Source of the DNA: Flammeovirga pectinis
GTDB taxonomy: Bacteria > Bacteroidota > Bacteroidia > Cytophagales > Flammeovirgaceae
NCBI RefSeq assembly: GCF_003970675.1
Contig: NZ_CP034563.1
Span: 248,001-312,000 of the forward strand
Direction of reading: 5' to 3'
DNA: 64,000 bases
A program made the position numbers and the translations under genes. Below the pieces are notes generated by a model. The model was not told the origin of the DNA. It was given only the letters and a program-made list of their open reading frames with translations, and did no database searches. Below are positions 29,029-38,209 of the stretch, in pieces. Position 1 is the first letter of the stretch, and each line of letters starts with the position of its first letter.

Positions 29029-29520
29029 TCACATATTATAACCAGGAGTTATACCAATACCGTATGTATTATATTTTTGTTCTTTATATGGCACCGTTAA
29101 AATTAAACTTGCATTAGCAAAAGGAATTGGAAATGTATATGATAATGATAATGATTCACCTCCATAATGGTTTTCTAAACTAAAATCTTTTGCATCTCCA
29201 GTATATGTATATATATTTCCAAAAGGTGCAAGACCAAATATACTACCTTGACCTAAATTTACTCCTTCACTTGTTGTAAAAAATCTCTTTGAATCCCATT
29301 TATCTTTTCCTGTAAAAGCAAGAACATCTCCTGTCGAATAACCCTCCATTATTACAGGAGTAGCAAAGCCACTATCAACAGCATTTGGAGTAAATACATT
29401 TCTATATTCTTCTACTAAAATATCTGAGACAATTTCACGATGTTACCTGCACTTATAAATCCTTCTGCATTAAACACATCAATTGTTCCAGTATAGAATG
29501 ATATGTAGAGGAGGTGTTTC
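29029..29520 (-). pseudogene. Broken RHS toxin tip remnant
   Basis: An intact 106-codon frame (29029-29349) ends in ITPGYNM. In-frame sequence continues upstream (VSDILVEEYRNVFTPNAV), and the stretch FNAEGFISAGNI lies in another frame nearer 29480, so at least one frameshift separates the parts. The remnant starts at the 27-bp boundary repeat instead of at an RHS core. No catalytic motif recognised. It precedes the membrane protein gene at 28560. Confidence 0.55.
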
Positions 29521-29523
29521 AAA
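29497..29523 (+). repeat. 27-bp cassette-boundary repeat, copy 1
   Basis: A 27-bp sequence containing TGTAGAGGAGGTGTTTC, identical at 35835-35861 and 40134-40160. Each copy lies just past an immunity gene stop codon on the minus strand, where the next cassette or leader begins. It is likely a recombination seam. Confidence 0.7.
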
Positions 29524-29616
29524 AATTATTTGTTTCTATTTAAAAGCCTTGTCAATTATAGAAGTAAGTAGTTCTGTTTTCTCTTAACTCCACTTACATA
29601 AGAAAAAGCTATCCCC

Positions 29617-30255
29617 CTATTCATATCTGATAATCCGGGTATATATTTCTTTTTCGTCCAGTGAATCTCCAAAATATGTTAACTTTTCTCTTTTGACCCA
29701 ATTTTCATTGTAGTCTAACTCAAGATCATTCATTATTATAATACAAGGAGATTTAAAGTTAACACCTTTCCATTTTTCAACAGTTTTATTATTACTATAC
29801 TTATATTGAACAGTATCCTTTGTGCCATTTGGGTAATTTATAAATCTATAAGTTAATCGATTATTTTGATCATATATGTCATGAAGTATTGCAAAAACCT
29901 TATTATTATAGTAATCTATTATTTCGAACGGGAGTCCGTTATCATTTAATTTATATTCAATAGAACTCTCATAATCTTTGCCATTAAAAAATAGTTTTTC
30001 ATATTTATTATTAAAAAAATCATAGACAAACTTATCTCTCACAGTCACTTTGCCATTAATATATTGTCTTGATTTATATGGTGCTTTATTTTCAAACCAA
30101 ACTTTCATACTATCTACTCCTAAATTTTCATAACTTTCAACCAACTCTTTAATGTTCCCTTTTAAGCTTATATCATACCAATAATATTTATTTGAATGGT
30201 CACATGATATAAGAAAAAATGCTATTGGAATAGTCTTAATTAGTATATTCTTCAT
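29617..30255 (-). CDS. Putative immunity lipoprotein
   Basis: 212 residues with a lipobox (AFFLISC, Cys18) followed by a beta-rich domain with repeated 'Y+.N…' strands (KSRQYINGKVTVRDKFVYDF, NDNGLPFEIIDYYNNKVFA). Its start overlaps the end of the toxin tip at 30236-31036 by 20 bp. The pairing and export signal fit an immunity protein acting in the periplasm or at the membrane. No named family is recognised. Confidence 0.6.
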   Translation of the reverse strand: MKNILIKTIPIAFFLISCDHSNKYYWYDISLKGNIKELVESYENLGVDSMKVWFENKAPYKSRQYINGKVTVRDKFVYDFFNNKYEKLFFNGKDYESSIEYKLNDNGLPFEIIDYYNNKVFAILHDIYDQNNRLTYRFINYPNGTKDTVQYKYSNNKTVEKWKGVNFKSPCIIIMNDLELDYNENWVKREKLTYFGDSLDEKEIYTRIIRYE

Positions 30256-31036
30256 TGTTATGTTTATTTAATTTTATATGTCTTTCAATAATTTCATCAT
30301 ATTCATTAAGAGATCTTTCAATCATAGGTCTAGAATAAGGATATCTAATTCCGGGTTTTGCTTCTATTGTATCTAAAACTATTGAATTACTATTACTAGT
30401 TTTTTTCTTGTCAGGTTGACTTTTTGGTTCGTTATTAGAACCATTTGTTCCTGGCCAACTTAACATTTCTGTCAAAACTCCAAACATTGAATATAAAGAT
30501 CCTGCCATTTTACCTGCCATAGGAGTAGTATTTTTAGATATATTCTTATCAGAAAACCAACCTGTATCGGATTCTCCAAGATATAAACTTGCCTTAGTTT
30601 TCACTCCTTCTTGATTATAACTAGTACCTGTTAATCTAACACCTACAGGTATATTATCACTAGTACCAAAAGCCTGACTAATATCTGATCCAATACCATA
30701 CATTACATCAGAAGCACCATAACTATAACCAGAAGCTGTCGTGAAATCCCCTTTTAATTCATTTCCATTTGTATAACTTTTTGAAGAACCATTATCGGTA
30801 CTTCCCATATAAGTTAATCTTGAACTTCTATTAACATAAATTCTATCTCTTCCTTCCTTTTCAATAACATTTACACTATGTCTATTACCTCTACTACTGT
30901 TAAGAGTAATTATAATTATATCATCGGGACTCCTTCCGTCAGAATCAATAAACCCAATAACCTTCTGCTTCTCCTTCCCATTGTATTGGAATTTATGATC
31001 AGGCGTTCCTTGCTTCTCAATACCCGCCATATTCAT
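30236..31036 (-). CDS. Orphan RHS toxin tip of unknown activity
   Basis: 266 residues from ATG 31036. The RHS junction (MNMAGIEKQ..DHKFQYNGKEKQ) is followed by a deletion of most of the RHS core: GFIDS jumps directly to DGRSPDDI, the segment that normally follows NPINxIDP. The variable part is Gly/Ser-rich and beta-like (about 60-200), with a C-terminal charged tail (DTIEAKPGIRYPYSRPMIERSL). No catalytic motif recognised. No signal peptide in frame; the leader upstream is out of frame. Paired with the lipoprotein at 29617. Confidence 0.65.
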   Translation of the reverse strand: MNMAGIEKQGTPDHKFQYNGKEKQKVIGFIDSDGRSPDDIIIITLNSSRGNRHSVNVIEKEGRDRIYVNRSSRLTYMGSTDNGSSKSYTNGNELKGDFTTASGYSYGASDVMYGIGSDISQAFGTSDNIPVGVRLTGTSYNQEGVKTKASLYLGESDTGWFSDKNISKNTTPMAGKMAGSLYSMFGVLTEMLSWPGTNGSNNEPKSQPDKKKTSNSNSIVLDTIEAKPGIRYPYSRPMIERSLNEYDEIIERHIKLNKHNNEEYTN

Positions 31037-31248
31037 ACCAAATGGGAAGTAGTGGTTTTCTTGGACGATGAAGTCGTTGAAAGTGACTTTTACCTCCTAC
31101 AAAAGGCACTAATTATGGTGCTTCTCACATTTGAAATAAGCTGTCTTTTAATTATTGCTGTTATAGTTGGGATAGTGAGGAGTAGGTTTCTGCATGCAAC
31201 ACCTCTAATGTGAATAATAATAGCAAGAAGAGAGTGTATCTCATTTTT
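31011..31248 (-). repeat. Leader repeat copy L2
   Basis: Barrel-gene 5' end (signal peptide and Gln-rich segment with an early TGA) joined to the RHS junction through the shared PFVGG/GTAGGAGGT site. The same fused order is seen in copies L3, L4 and L5. Confidence 0.75.
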
Positions 31249-31273
31249 TTAATTTCTATTTTAAATATAAAAC

Positions 31274-31762
31274 TTATTCTAAAGAATAAGTTTTATTTGA
31301 ATAATTTTGCTTATATAAGATCACTAATCTTGAAATAATAGAATCAGATTCGCTGTTATACAAATCTTTATATTTCAAAAATACATCATGTAAGGAGTCA
31401 TTATTATTAAAGTCTGAAAAAATATACTTTGTTTTTCGTATTTTAGAATAAAGGTTTAGATAAGATACTTCTTTTGTATAAATATGTATATAGATATCTT
31501 CCTCATTGAAGAATATATTATCCTGTATTAAAATAGGAATTGAAATATCCTTATGTTTTATAATAATAGTATCACGGTCATAATAATTATAATTATGTAA
31601 TGAATCTAATTCAGACAATATAAACTTCAATTCTTCTTTCAATTCCAAATATGTATTTAGATTTGAAAGATCTGCTATATTATGATTTGATTTTACATCG
31701 TTACATCCTGAAAGAAAGGATATAACGATAAATAAACTAAATATTTGAACGAGGTATTTCAT
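31274..31762 (-). CDS. Putative immunity lipoprotein
   Basis: About 162 residues from ATG 31762 (MKYLVQIFSLFIVISFLSGC, lipobox). The frame also opens at an earlier TTG. The mature part is charged and helix-rich near its start (ADLSNLNTYLELKEELKFILSELDSL). It overlaps by 26 bp the true end of the broken toxin frame (stop 31737-31739). A perfect 12-bp hairpin (AAAACTTATTCT and complement) covers its last codons and stop and may act as a terminator. Confidence 0.6.
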   Translation of the reverse strand: MKYLVQIFSLFIVISFLSGCNDVKSNHNIADLSNLNTYLELKEELKFILSELDSLHNYNYYDRDTIIIKHKDISIPILIQDNIFFNEEDIYIHIYTKEVSYLNLYSKIRKTKYIFSDFNNNDSLHDVFLKYKDLYNSESDSIISRLVILYKQNYSNKTYSLE

Positions 31763-32570
31763 AATTATCAATAATTTCTTGTAACTTTTCCATTTGATGT
31801 CTCATTTCACGCATATCTAAAATATTTAATTGTTTTTCCAATTCTTTTTCCCAATTTCTATCAAACCAATCTAATGCACGTTTAGCTTTTGTGTCTTTCC
31901 ATTTCTGAATATCTTCATCATTTGAAGTATGCCATTGATATAAGCCAAAATACTTCTCATGATATTTTTATTCGGAAATAGTCCAAATTCTTCTGTATAA
32001 CTATGAAAATCTTCGTGATTCCAAGTTGAAAAGTGCTCTTTAATATTATCATAACTTCCACTTGAAACTACCAATATACCCTTTTTACTCCCATTATCCG
32101 TGTATGTATTATATTGATCAATTGTTAAGTCTTTAGTAAATCTTTTCATCGCTTTAAGTGATGAAAAAGTACCTCTCATACTAGACCCACTAATGTCACT
32201 TACTACATAAACTAAATTGTAAATTTTCTGATTATTCTTAAACTTCTGAATCATACTTTTTGTAGGGCCATATTGTTGATTAATAAAAAAACACTTCTTA
32301 CAGATTCATTATCATTAAAGTCGTTATGAATTGATACCTTTTCAAGACCTTCTAGTTCAAAATGTGAGGTTACCGCATTTTCACTAAAAGCATAAGTAGA
32401 ATTATAATAGAAACTTTCGCTCAAAGCGATTTACATTAAAAAATCTACCAATAGTTGGATCAGCATTTTCTCCATTTAAAAGAATCCCAACCTAATTCTT
32501 CTTGATGCTCTTGACCTTGAAATTTCCACCTATGATCTGGCTTACCTTGCTTCTCAATACCCGCCATATT
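31737..32570 (-). pseudogene. Broken RHS toxin tip with HEDFH motif
   Basis: Remains of a tip in three frames: MNMAGIEKQGKPDHRWKFQGQEHQEELGW at the RHS junction, then DPTIGRFFNV core sequence in another frame. The frame 31871-32254 contains WNHEDFHSYTEEFG (HExxH), and a last segment (FGLYQWHTSNDEDIQKWKD…EIPRSNI) in a shifted frame runs to the stop at 31737. At least two frameshifts are needed to restore it. Probably a former metalloprotease toxin, now silent. The paired immunity gene is intact. Confidence 0.65.
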
Positions 32571-32790
32571 CATACCAAATGGGAAGTAGTGATTTTCTTG
32601 GACGATGAAGTCGTTGAAAGTTACTTTTACCTCCTACAAAAGGCACTAATTATGGTGCTTATCACATTTGTAATAAGCTAGCTTTTAATTGTTGTAGTTA
32701 TAGTTGGGAGAGTGAGGGGTAGGTTTGTGCCTGTGACACCTCTAATGTGAATAATAATAGCAAGAAGAGAGTGTATCTCATTTTTTGATG
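32545..32790 (-). repeat. Leader repeat copy L3
   Basis: Same fusion as L2: degenerate start of the barrel gene joined to RHS junction sequence. It sits between the immunity gene at 32859 and the broken tip at 31737-32570. Confidence 0.75.
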
Positions 32791-32858
32791 ATATGCTATA
32801 AGTCTAATAATTAATCAATTAGTGAGTTTTGAATGATGTTATCCCTTAACAGTCAAAA

Positions 32859-33344
32859 TCATTCAAATTTATAATTAAAATATAAAAGTGCCATATGAGC
32901 CGTTAGCTCACATTGATAAATATAACGTATATTAATCTCATTGGTGTAAAACATTAATGACTTAAATTCATAACTATCTATTTTTTCTAGAGATTTTTCG
33001 CTTGAATTATAAAAAAAATAATCTCCATTTACAGTTTTAAAATTTACATTATAATAATATTCAAAATTTTCACTTTTTAATAACAACTCCTCTTCAATCC
33101 ACTGTATTTTATTAATCTTCTTTTCAATAAGAAAATCAATGAAGTTTTTTCTTTTTTCAAAGAATTTTGATTTTTTAAAAATATTATTAATACTGAATTT
33201 ACATTCAGTAGAATCAATACATTGTAATGTGTCATCTTCCCATTTTTCTAAGTCATATGATAAAGTTTTATTACTTTCATTACAGCTACTCACTATAATC
33301 AATAATAACAACATTTTGATTAACTTTTTTTCTAGAGAAATCAT
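32859..33344 (-). CDS. Putative immunity lipoprotein
   Basis: The frame is open from 33410, but ATG 33344 gives a lipoprotein signal (MISLEKKLIKMLLLLIIVSSC), so I prefer it; ATG 33314 is an alternative. The mature part is acidic then Lys/Phe-rich (FKKSKFFEKRKNFIDFLIEKK) and contains aromatic strands. It overlaps the preceding toxin frame (ending 33286) by about 60 bp. No family recognised. Confidence 0.55.
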   Translation of the reverse strand: MISLEKKLIKMLLLLIIVSSCNESNKTLSYDLEKWEDDTLQCIDSTECKFSINNIFKKSKFFEKRKNFIDFLIEKKINKIQWIEEELLLKSENFEYYYNVNFKTVNGDYFFYNSSEKSLEKIDSYEFKSLMFYTNEINIRYIYQCELTAHMALLYFNYKFE

Positions 33345-33696
33345 AACCATCAAATATTTTGTCCATTGTAAATGCTCCATATTTTGAATATTTCTTAGCC
33401 CCAACTCCATTTTTAAGGCTATTTAAGAATTTCGCTTCCTTTTCTTTTAAATTTATAGTTGATTTAGAATTATAGGCTGATGTATTTTTCACTGCAAAAT
33501 ATGTAGAATTAATACTTCCATCAATTAGTGTAAAACTTGATTTAAATTTTGAATTCTTACTAGGTATTTCATCATAATTCCTTCTGATATTTAGCCCAAA
33601 ATAATCTCTAATATAATTTTCATTATCAACAACCTCTGCTTCAAGAAAACCTCTAGTATTAGTATCCTCCTGCTTCTCAATACCCGCCATATTCAT
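33286..33696 (-). CDS. Orphan RHS-linked toxin tip, short, unknown activity
   Basis: 136 residues from ATG 33696. Only MNMAGIEKQ of the RHS junction remains, and unrelated sequence follows at once (EDTNTRGFLEAEVVDNENY), so the core has been lost. The tip has basic stretches (LNIRRNYDEIPSKNSKFKSS) and a C-terminal KYSKYGAFTMDKIFDGYDF. No catalytic motif recognised. The gene is followed by an overlapping lipoprotein gene, as in the other cassettes. Confidence 0.5.
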   Translation of the reverse strand: MNMAGIEKQEDTNTRGFLEAEVVDNENYIRDYFGLNIRRNYDEIPSKNSKFKSSFTLIDGSINSTYFAVKNTSAYNSKSTINLKEKEAKFLNSLKNGVGAKKYSKYGAFTMDKIFDGYDFSRKKVNQNVVIIDYSE

Positions 33697-33925
33697 ACCA
33701 AATGGGAAGTAGTGGTATTCTTGAACGATGAAGTCGTTGAAAGTGACTTTTACCTCCTACAAAAGGCACTAATTATGGTGCTTCTCACATTTGAAATAAG
33801 CTGTCTTTTAATTGTTGCTGTTTTAGTTGGGAGAGTGAGGGGTAGGTTTGTGCATGCAACACCTCTAATGTGAAATATAATAGCAAGAAGAGAGTGTATC
33901 TCATTTTTTGATGTTTGCTTTTTGC
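33671..33925 (-). repeat. Leader repeat copy L4
   Basis: Barrel-gene start fused to the RHS junction as in L2 and L3. The RHS part stops after GIEKQ here, which places one recombination endpoint in that codon run. Confidence 0.75.
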
Positions 33926-33957
33926 TTGTTGTTTTAAAAAAAGAAAGTTTTCTTAGG

Positions 33958-34962
33958 TTATAATAAAATCGAATCTTTCAAAACTAAAGTAAATGAATCT
34001 TTATCAATTACACCATTAAAATCTTTATTTACTAAAATAGTATCTATTTCATTACCAGACGAATAAACACTTTCCAGTTTTGGATTTTTTCTTAAATCTA
34101 GTTTTGATAAATTATTGTTACTGCAATTAAGAAATATCAAGTCTGAATTAAATTCTAAATTTAACTCTCTCAAATTATTACTACTGCAAGTAATGATTTT
34201 TAAATCTGAATTAAATTCTAAATTTAACTTTCTCAAATTATTATCATCTACATGTAAACATTCTAATTTTTCATAACTTGAAAGACGGATATCATTTAAT
34301 TTATTATTACTTAATGACAAAAATTCTAAATACTTAGATTCCTCATTAAACTTAATGAAATTGTTTTCAGATAAATTCAACTCCTTAATATGTACAATAT
34401 TAATATCATTTATGTTATCTAGATTAACTTTAATCAGACTTAAAGAAGTCAATGAATCATGATTATTTATTATGAGATTTTTTAAATTAGGACTATCAAT
34501 TAAAGTCAAAGAAGATAAAGACGGATTATTCTCTAAAGAGATATTTTGTAAATTTTCATTGTGCAAAACAATTATGTTCTTCAATAATTCATTGTGTTTT
34601 ATTTTAAGTTTTTTTAGATATTGAAGTTCAACTATATCTAATCTTTTTAAAGAATTATACTTTATAATATCAACTTCAAATACAGAGCATTTAATAATTT
34701 GTAAAAGGTCTATATCCTTCAGTAATTTAATAAAATTAAGGAAGTTTTTTCCAATCCCTTTGAGATATATTTTTTTAGATTTTTTAAGTTTGTTGATATC
34801 ATTACTACTTAAATAGTTAAAATCAACACTATCTTTTAATAATAGGTTCAATGATAAATATTCTTTTTCATCAGGCTCCAAATTCAAAAAATAATAGTTA
34901 AATCTAATCTCATTACATGATGTAAGATAAAACAGTATTAATATTAATAATAATTTTTTCAT
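33958..34962 (-). CDS. Leucine-rich-repeat lipoprotein, putative immunity protein
   Basis: About 334 residues from ATG 34962 (MKKLLLILILFYLTSC, lipobox); an upstream ATG at 34974 overlaps the toxin stop. The body is a run of degenerate leucine-rich repeats of 20-23 residues, for example LRKLNLEFNSDLKIITCSSNN followed by LRELNLEFNSDLIFLNCSNNN, whose DNA is nearly duplicated 63 bp apart. LRR solenoids bind proteins, so it could neutralise the toxin directly at the membrane. Its toxin is broken. Confidence 0.65.
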   Translation of the reverse strand: MKKLLLILILFYLTSCNEIRFNYYFLNLEPDEKEYLSLNLLLKDSVDFNYLSSNDINKLKKSKKIYLKGIGKNFLNFIKLLKDIDLLQIIKCSVFEVDIIKYNSLKRLDIVELQYLKKLKIKHNELLKNIIVLHNENLQNISLENNPSLSSLTLIDSPNLKNLIINNHDSLTSLSLIKVNLDNINDINIVHIKELNLSENNFIKFNEESKYLEFLSLSNNKLNDIRLSSYEKLECLHVDDNNLRKLNLEFNSDLKIITCSSNNLRELNLEFNSDLIFLNCSNNNLSKLDLRKNPKLESVYSSGNEIDTILVNKDFNGVIDKDSFTLVLKDSILL

Positions 34963-34967
34963 TCGTA

Positions 34968-35524
34968 CTACCATGTCATACCCTCAATATCTTCTATAAA
35001 CATAGTGGACACCTGATTTTCACCTCCAAATAAACGCGCGTACTCTGTTAACATTTTTTAAAAGATTTAATATGAAGATTTTTGATAACACCTCCGGAAG
35101 ATTCCAAGATAGTATGGTCATCGCCTGTATTTCCAAAAGATTGTGTTAAAGAATGAGCAAAACCAGCAATAGCTATATTAACCATATTATAGTTATTTCT
35201 AAATTTATCTAATTTAATGTAATAATCATTAGGAACATGACATGAATAAAGTGCCATTTTACGTTCGATATGTACAAAAAAATACATTTGAAATTGCATA
35301 TAAAAACTCTTCAATAGTTGGAGGTTTATCACTATTTAAAGATCCTTTATCTGGGTTTAAGTATAACCCAAATAAATAATTTACCTCCTCAGGGCCTTTT
35401 CCCCATCTCATCAAACCAAACTAGCACCATAATCAATAAACCCTATCTCTTCCTGCTTTTCTTTCCCATTATATTGAAATTTATGATCAGGTATTCCTTC
35501 CTTCTCAATACCCGCCATATTCAT
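34968..35524 (-). pseudogene. Broken RHS toxin tip
   Basis: Begins MNMAGIEKEG..DHKFQYNGKEKQEEIGFIDYGAS and then shifts frame. Pieces of a tip follow: GPEEVNYLFGLYLNPDKGSLN, then a 94-codon frame (35048-35332, with FGNTGDDHTILESSGG), then ARLFGGENQVSTMFIEDIEGMTW to the TAG at 34968. At least three frame disruptions. The C-terminal stop overlaps the LRR lipoprotein start, so this was its toxin. No catalytic motif recognised. Confidence 0.6.
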
Positions 35525-35750
35525 ACCAAATGGGTAGTAGTGGTTTTCTTGAACGATGAAGTCGTTGAAAGTGACTTTTACCTCCTACAAAAGGCACTAA
35601 TTATGGTGCTTCTCACATTTGAAATAAGCTGTCTTTTGATTATTGTTGTTTTAGTTGAGAGAGTGAGGGGTAGGTTTGTGCTTGTAACAACTCTAATGTG
35701 AAAAATAATACCAAGAAGAGAGTGTATCTCATTTTTTGATGTTTGCTTTT
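35500..35750 (-). repeat. Leader repeat copy L5
   Basis: Barrel-gene start plus RHS junction. Here the upstream palindrome AAGTC-AAA-GACTT and the GTTCGGAGTG inverted repeat (35791-35825) are kept as in the intact gene. Confidence 0.75.
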
Positions 35751-35790
35751 TATCATCTTGTTATAAGTCAAAGACTTAATCAATTGGTGA

Positions 35791-35825
35791 GTTCGGAGTG
35801 ACACAATGCGTTTAACACTCCGAAC
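35791..35825. repeat. Inverted repeat, second copy
   Basis: Perfect 10-bp arms GTTCGGAGTG/CACTCCGAAC, 15-nt spacer, matching 26985-27017. Degenerate versions can be seen near 32825-32870 and 39510-39540, each at the start of a leader. Confidence 0.6.
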
Positions 35826-35834
35826 AGTGGGTGG

Positions 35835-35861
35835 AATGATATGTAGAGGAGGTGTTTCAAA
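35835..35861 (+). repeat. 27-bp cassette-boundary repeat, copy 2
   Basis: Identical to the copies at 29497 and 40134. Here it joins the end of an immunity cassette directly to the repeated leader region. Confidence 0.7.
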
Positions 35862-35973
35862 AAGTTTAATATTATAAACTAAAAATAATCCTATGAAAAT
35901 ACTTGACTTTTAAGACAGTACTTCAGAACAGAGGGGTACATTTAGTAATTGAAATCTATAAAATTATTGGAGC

Positions 35974-36612
35974 CTATTCATCTATTTCTAGAACTACCAG
36001 ACATTCTTTTTTATCATAAAAAATACCATATATTAAATGAAATCCTAGATTTTCATCTATTATCATATAGATGCCACTTAATAAATTGAACCTGAAAATA
36101 GTTTCATTGGTCCCTAAAATTTTTTGATCGTTTAAAATAATAGTAGAATTTCCAAAAAATTGAACTACCTTTTTCCCTCCCAACATATCAATATCACAGG
36201 TTAATAATTTATGAGTGTCCTTCCATTTTGAATTATACCATCTTATCAAGAATTCATTATTGTCTATTTTTATTATTTCTCTATGAAAAAATTTCATAGT
36301 ATCTAACTCGTTAATCACTAGTAAAGGTTTGTCTTGATCTTTAAAATCAAAAACTGTAGTATAAATTTTAATTGAAGGATCAGGTCTCGATACATATTTA
36401 TCTAAAAAAAAATCATCTACTACTATTGAATCAATTGTTACATTATTAATTACATTACTATTTTCAAAAAAGCCTTGTTTAACTTCTGTATATAATTTCG
36501 AATCACGTCTATGTTTAAGTAAAAAATAGCATAAATATATTAAACCACTTATCAAAGTGATCACCAAAACACTTATTGCTAGCAATTTATTATTAAGTCT
36601 TCTCTTTTTCAT
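35974..36612 (-). CDS. Putative membrane-anchored immunity protein, paralog pair member 1
   Basis: About 212 residues from ATG 36612 (MKKRRLNNKLLAISVLVITLISGLI); the frame opens earlier at 36669. One N-terminal transmembrane segment precedes an extracytoplasmic domain. It is clearly related to the next gene upstream: both share DSI.V..F..DKY, a CD..MLG..K..FF/FI.NS motif and a C-terminal 'IDE..G..LIYG..Y+K+.C' block. Tandem duplication of an immunity gene is the simplest reading. Confidence 0.6.
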   Translation of the reverse strand: MKKRRLNNKLLAISVLVITLISGLIYLCYFLLKHRRDSKLYTEVKQGFFENSNVINNVTIDSIVVDDFFLDKYVSRPDPSIKIYTTVFDFKDQDKPLLVINELDTMKFFHREIIKIDNNEFLIRWYNSKWKDTHKLLTCDIDMLGGKKVVQFFGNSTIILNDQKILGTNETIFRFNLLSGIYMIIDENLGFHLIYGIFYDKKECLVVLEIDE

Positions 36613-36812
36613 ATCTATTAATATTAGCTTTATAAGTCCCTGTTGTACCTTTCCAAGATAAATTACCACTATATATCGCCTTCTTTGAATTTATCCATAA
36701 TACAAAAAAAGAGGAAAATCCATCCTGGGACCCCTACTTTCAACCGTAATTTGTTGATAATATAGTATCAACTCAATTCGTTATAAGAGCCTTTTCCAAT
36801 CTAGCACTATAT

Positions 36813-37466
36813 TTAATCAAACTCAGAAACTTCAACCAATTCCACACATTTATTCTTATTATATAGTAAACCATATATTAAGTTGTAACCAATAGTTTCA
36901 TCTATCTTCATTAAATAGCAACTACGAATATTTGATTGTAAAACTGTGTTCTGATCCAAGCCAATAGCGATATTTTCACTAGTGACTATTCTTGAATTTT
37001 TAATAAAATGATAAAGCTTACTAGCTCCTAACATAGATACATCACAACTATAAAAATCAAATAGCTCTATTTCATTATAATTAATCCATGAAATTATATA
37101 TTCACCAGAAATATTTTTTTCATGCTTATAATAATTCATTTTTAAAGTGTCGTCATTATTAATAATTATTAAACTTAAATTACTAATATCAACAATATCT
37201 CTTTGAGAAATTTTTGTTCTAATAATTATTTTTTGCTGATCTGAATGCAATAATTTCACTGCATATTTATCCCAAAAAAAATTATACACTTTTATTGAAT
37301 CAATATAGTTAACATTTAACTCATTTTTTATGAATAAACCACTATATGATTTCTCAAATTTAATTAAGTGTCTTTCACTTTTAATTTTCAACAAATAAAG
37401 AATAAAAACAATTACCGATAGAATTATAAAATATATTATACCTCTCTGAATTTTATTTTTTTTCAT
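36813..37466 (-). CDS. Putative membrane-anchored immunity protein, paralog pair member 2
   Basis: About 217 residues from ATG 37466 (MKKNKIQRGIIYFIILSVIVFILYLL). An N-terminal membrane anchor is followed by an extracytoplasmic domain homologous to that of the 35974-36612 product. The start overlaps the end of the HEYNH toxin tip by 14 bp, as expected for a toxin-immunity pair. The duplicated copy downstream may have diverged to cover toxin variants. Confidence 0.6.
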   Translation of the reverse strand: MKKNKIQRGIIYFIILSVIVFILYLLKIKSERHLIKFEKSYSGLFIKNELNVNYIDSIKVYNFFWDKYAVKLLHSDQQKIIIRTKISQRDIVDISNLSLIIINNDDTLKMNYYKHEKNISGEYIISWINYNEIELFDFYSCDVSMLGASKLYHFIKNSRIVTSENIAIGLDQNTVLQSNIRSCYLMKIDETIGYNLIYGLLYNKNKCVELVEVSEFD

Positions 37467-37920
37467 GCACTTCACTATATTTATTAACATTCATTTTGTA
37501 TTCACTTGTTGTTCCATTCCATGAAGAATGTTTTTTTTGAGTAACTATTGCTCTTTTTTCACTAACATTTGGAACCATTTGATGTGTATACGGATCATAA
37601 ACCTCTCTAGTGTCTTTCTGATGATTATATTCATGAACCAAAGTATTTTTTATATTACTAGCCGTATTTAATAATTTATTCATTCCACCTCCTTTAGTAT
37701 TAACTTCAATTTTATCATTAAATATTATCCCCCCACTCAACACATCACTACTTATCATAGGGGTGTAAACCTTTCCATTTTCTTCTACATTTTCTACAGC
37801 TGCATCACTTATTCCACTATCAGTAATTATATCTGAAATAAGACTACCATTAAGGTCATAGATATAATCATTACCTGTTGTATTTCCATCGTAGAAACTA
37901 TGGTCTTCTTTAAAAGAACT
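37453..37920 (-). pseudogene. RHS toxin tip with HEYNH zincin motif, 5' end replaced by a transposase fragment
   Basis: A frame open from about 37920 (SSFKEDHSFYDGNTTGNDY) through MISSDVLSGG to the stop at 37453. It contains LVHEYNHQKD (HExxH). No RHS core or start codon remains upstream, because an IS4-like fragment abuts it. The tail (SSWNGTTSEYKMNVNKY) overlaps the immunity gene. Probably a former secreted metallopeptidase toxin. Confidence 0.6.
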
Positions 37921-38137
37921 TCCAATTTGTATGGTCTAGTGAAAGTTGTAACTTTCCTTGAACTGGTAACATCTTTAATAAAAATAGAGAAAAAGCTGTT
38001 TCATCTATCTCAAATTCAGCAAAAAATCGTTGGATTCTCCTTAACTTAGAGTCAAGTTTTACAGATGATGAAAAGCCTTGTGAAAGTCTATTGAAATTAA
38101 CGTTTATACTTTTAAAAGACTTAAGATTATACAACAA
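37910..38137 (-). mobile_element. IS4-family transposase N-terminal fragment
   Basis: A 75-codon frame ends LSLDHTNWKFF, very like the LSLDRTNWKFG segment around the first catalytic Asp of IS4-type transposases in Bacteroidota. The upstream half (LRRIQRFFAEFEIDETAFSLFLLKML) also fits that family's N-terminal region. The rest of the transposase is absent. It is inserted at the 5' end of a toxin tip and is surely inactive. Confidence 0.6.
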
Positions 38138-38209
38138 AGACAGGTGAACCTAGCTTTATTAAGAGTTAATGTTTTGATGAAATTTCAAATAATGATGTAT
38201 ATTCGTTTG

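Noticed and set aside
30236-31248. In-frame fusion of the leader signal peptide to the RHS tip
   Set aside because: The leader frame ends at an early TGA and the RHS frame has a TAG just upstream of the junction, so the tip is not secreted through this leader as it stands.
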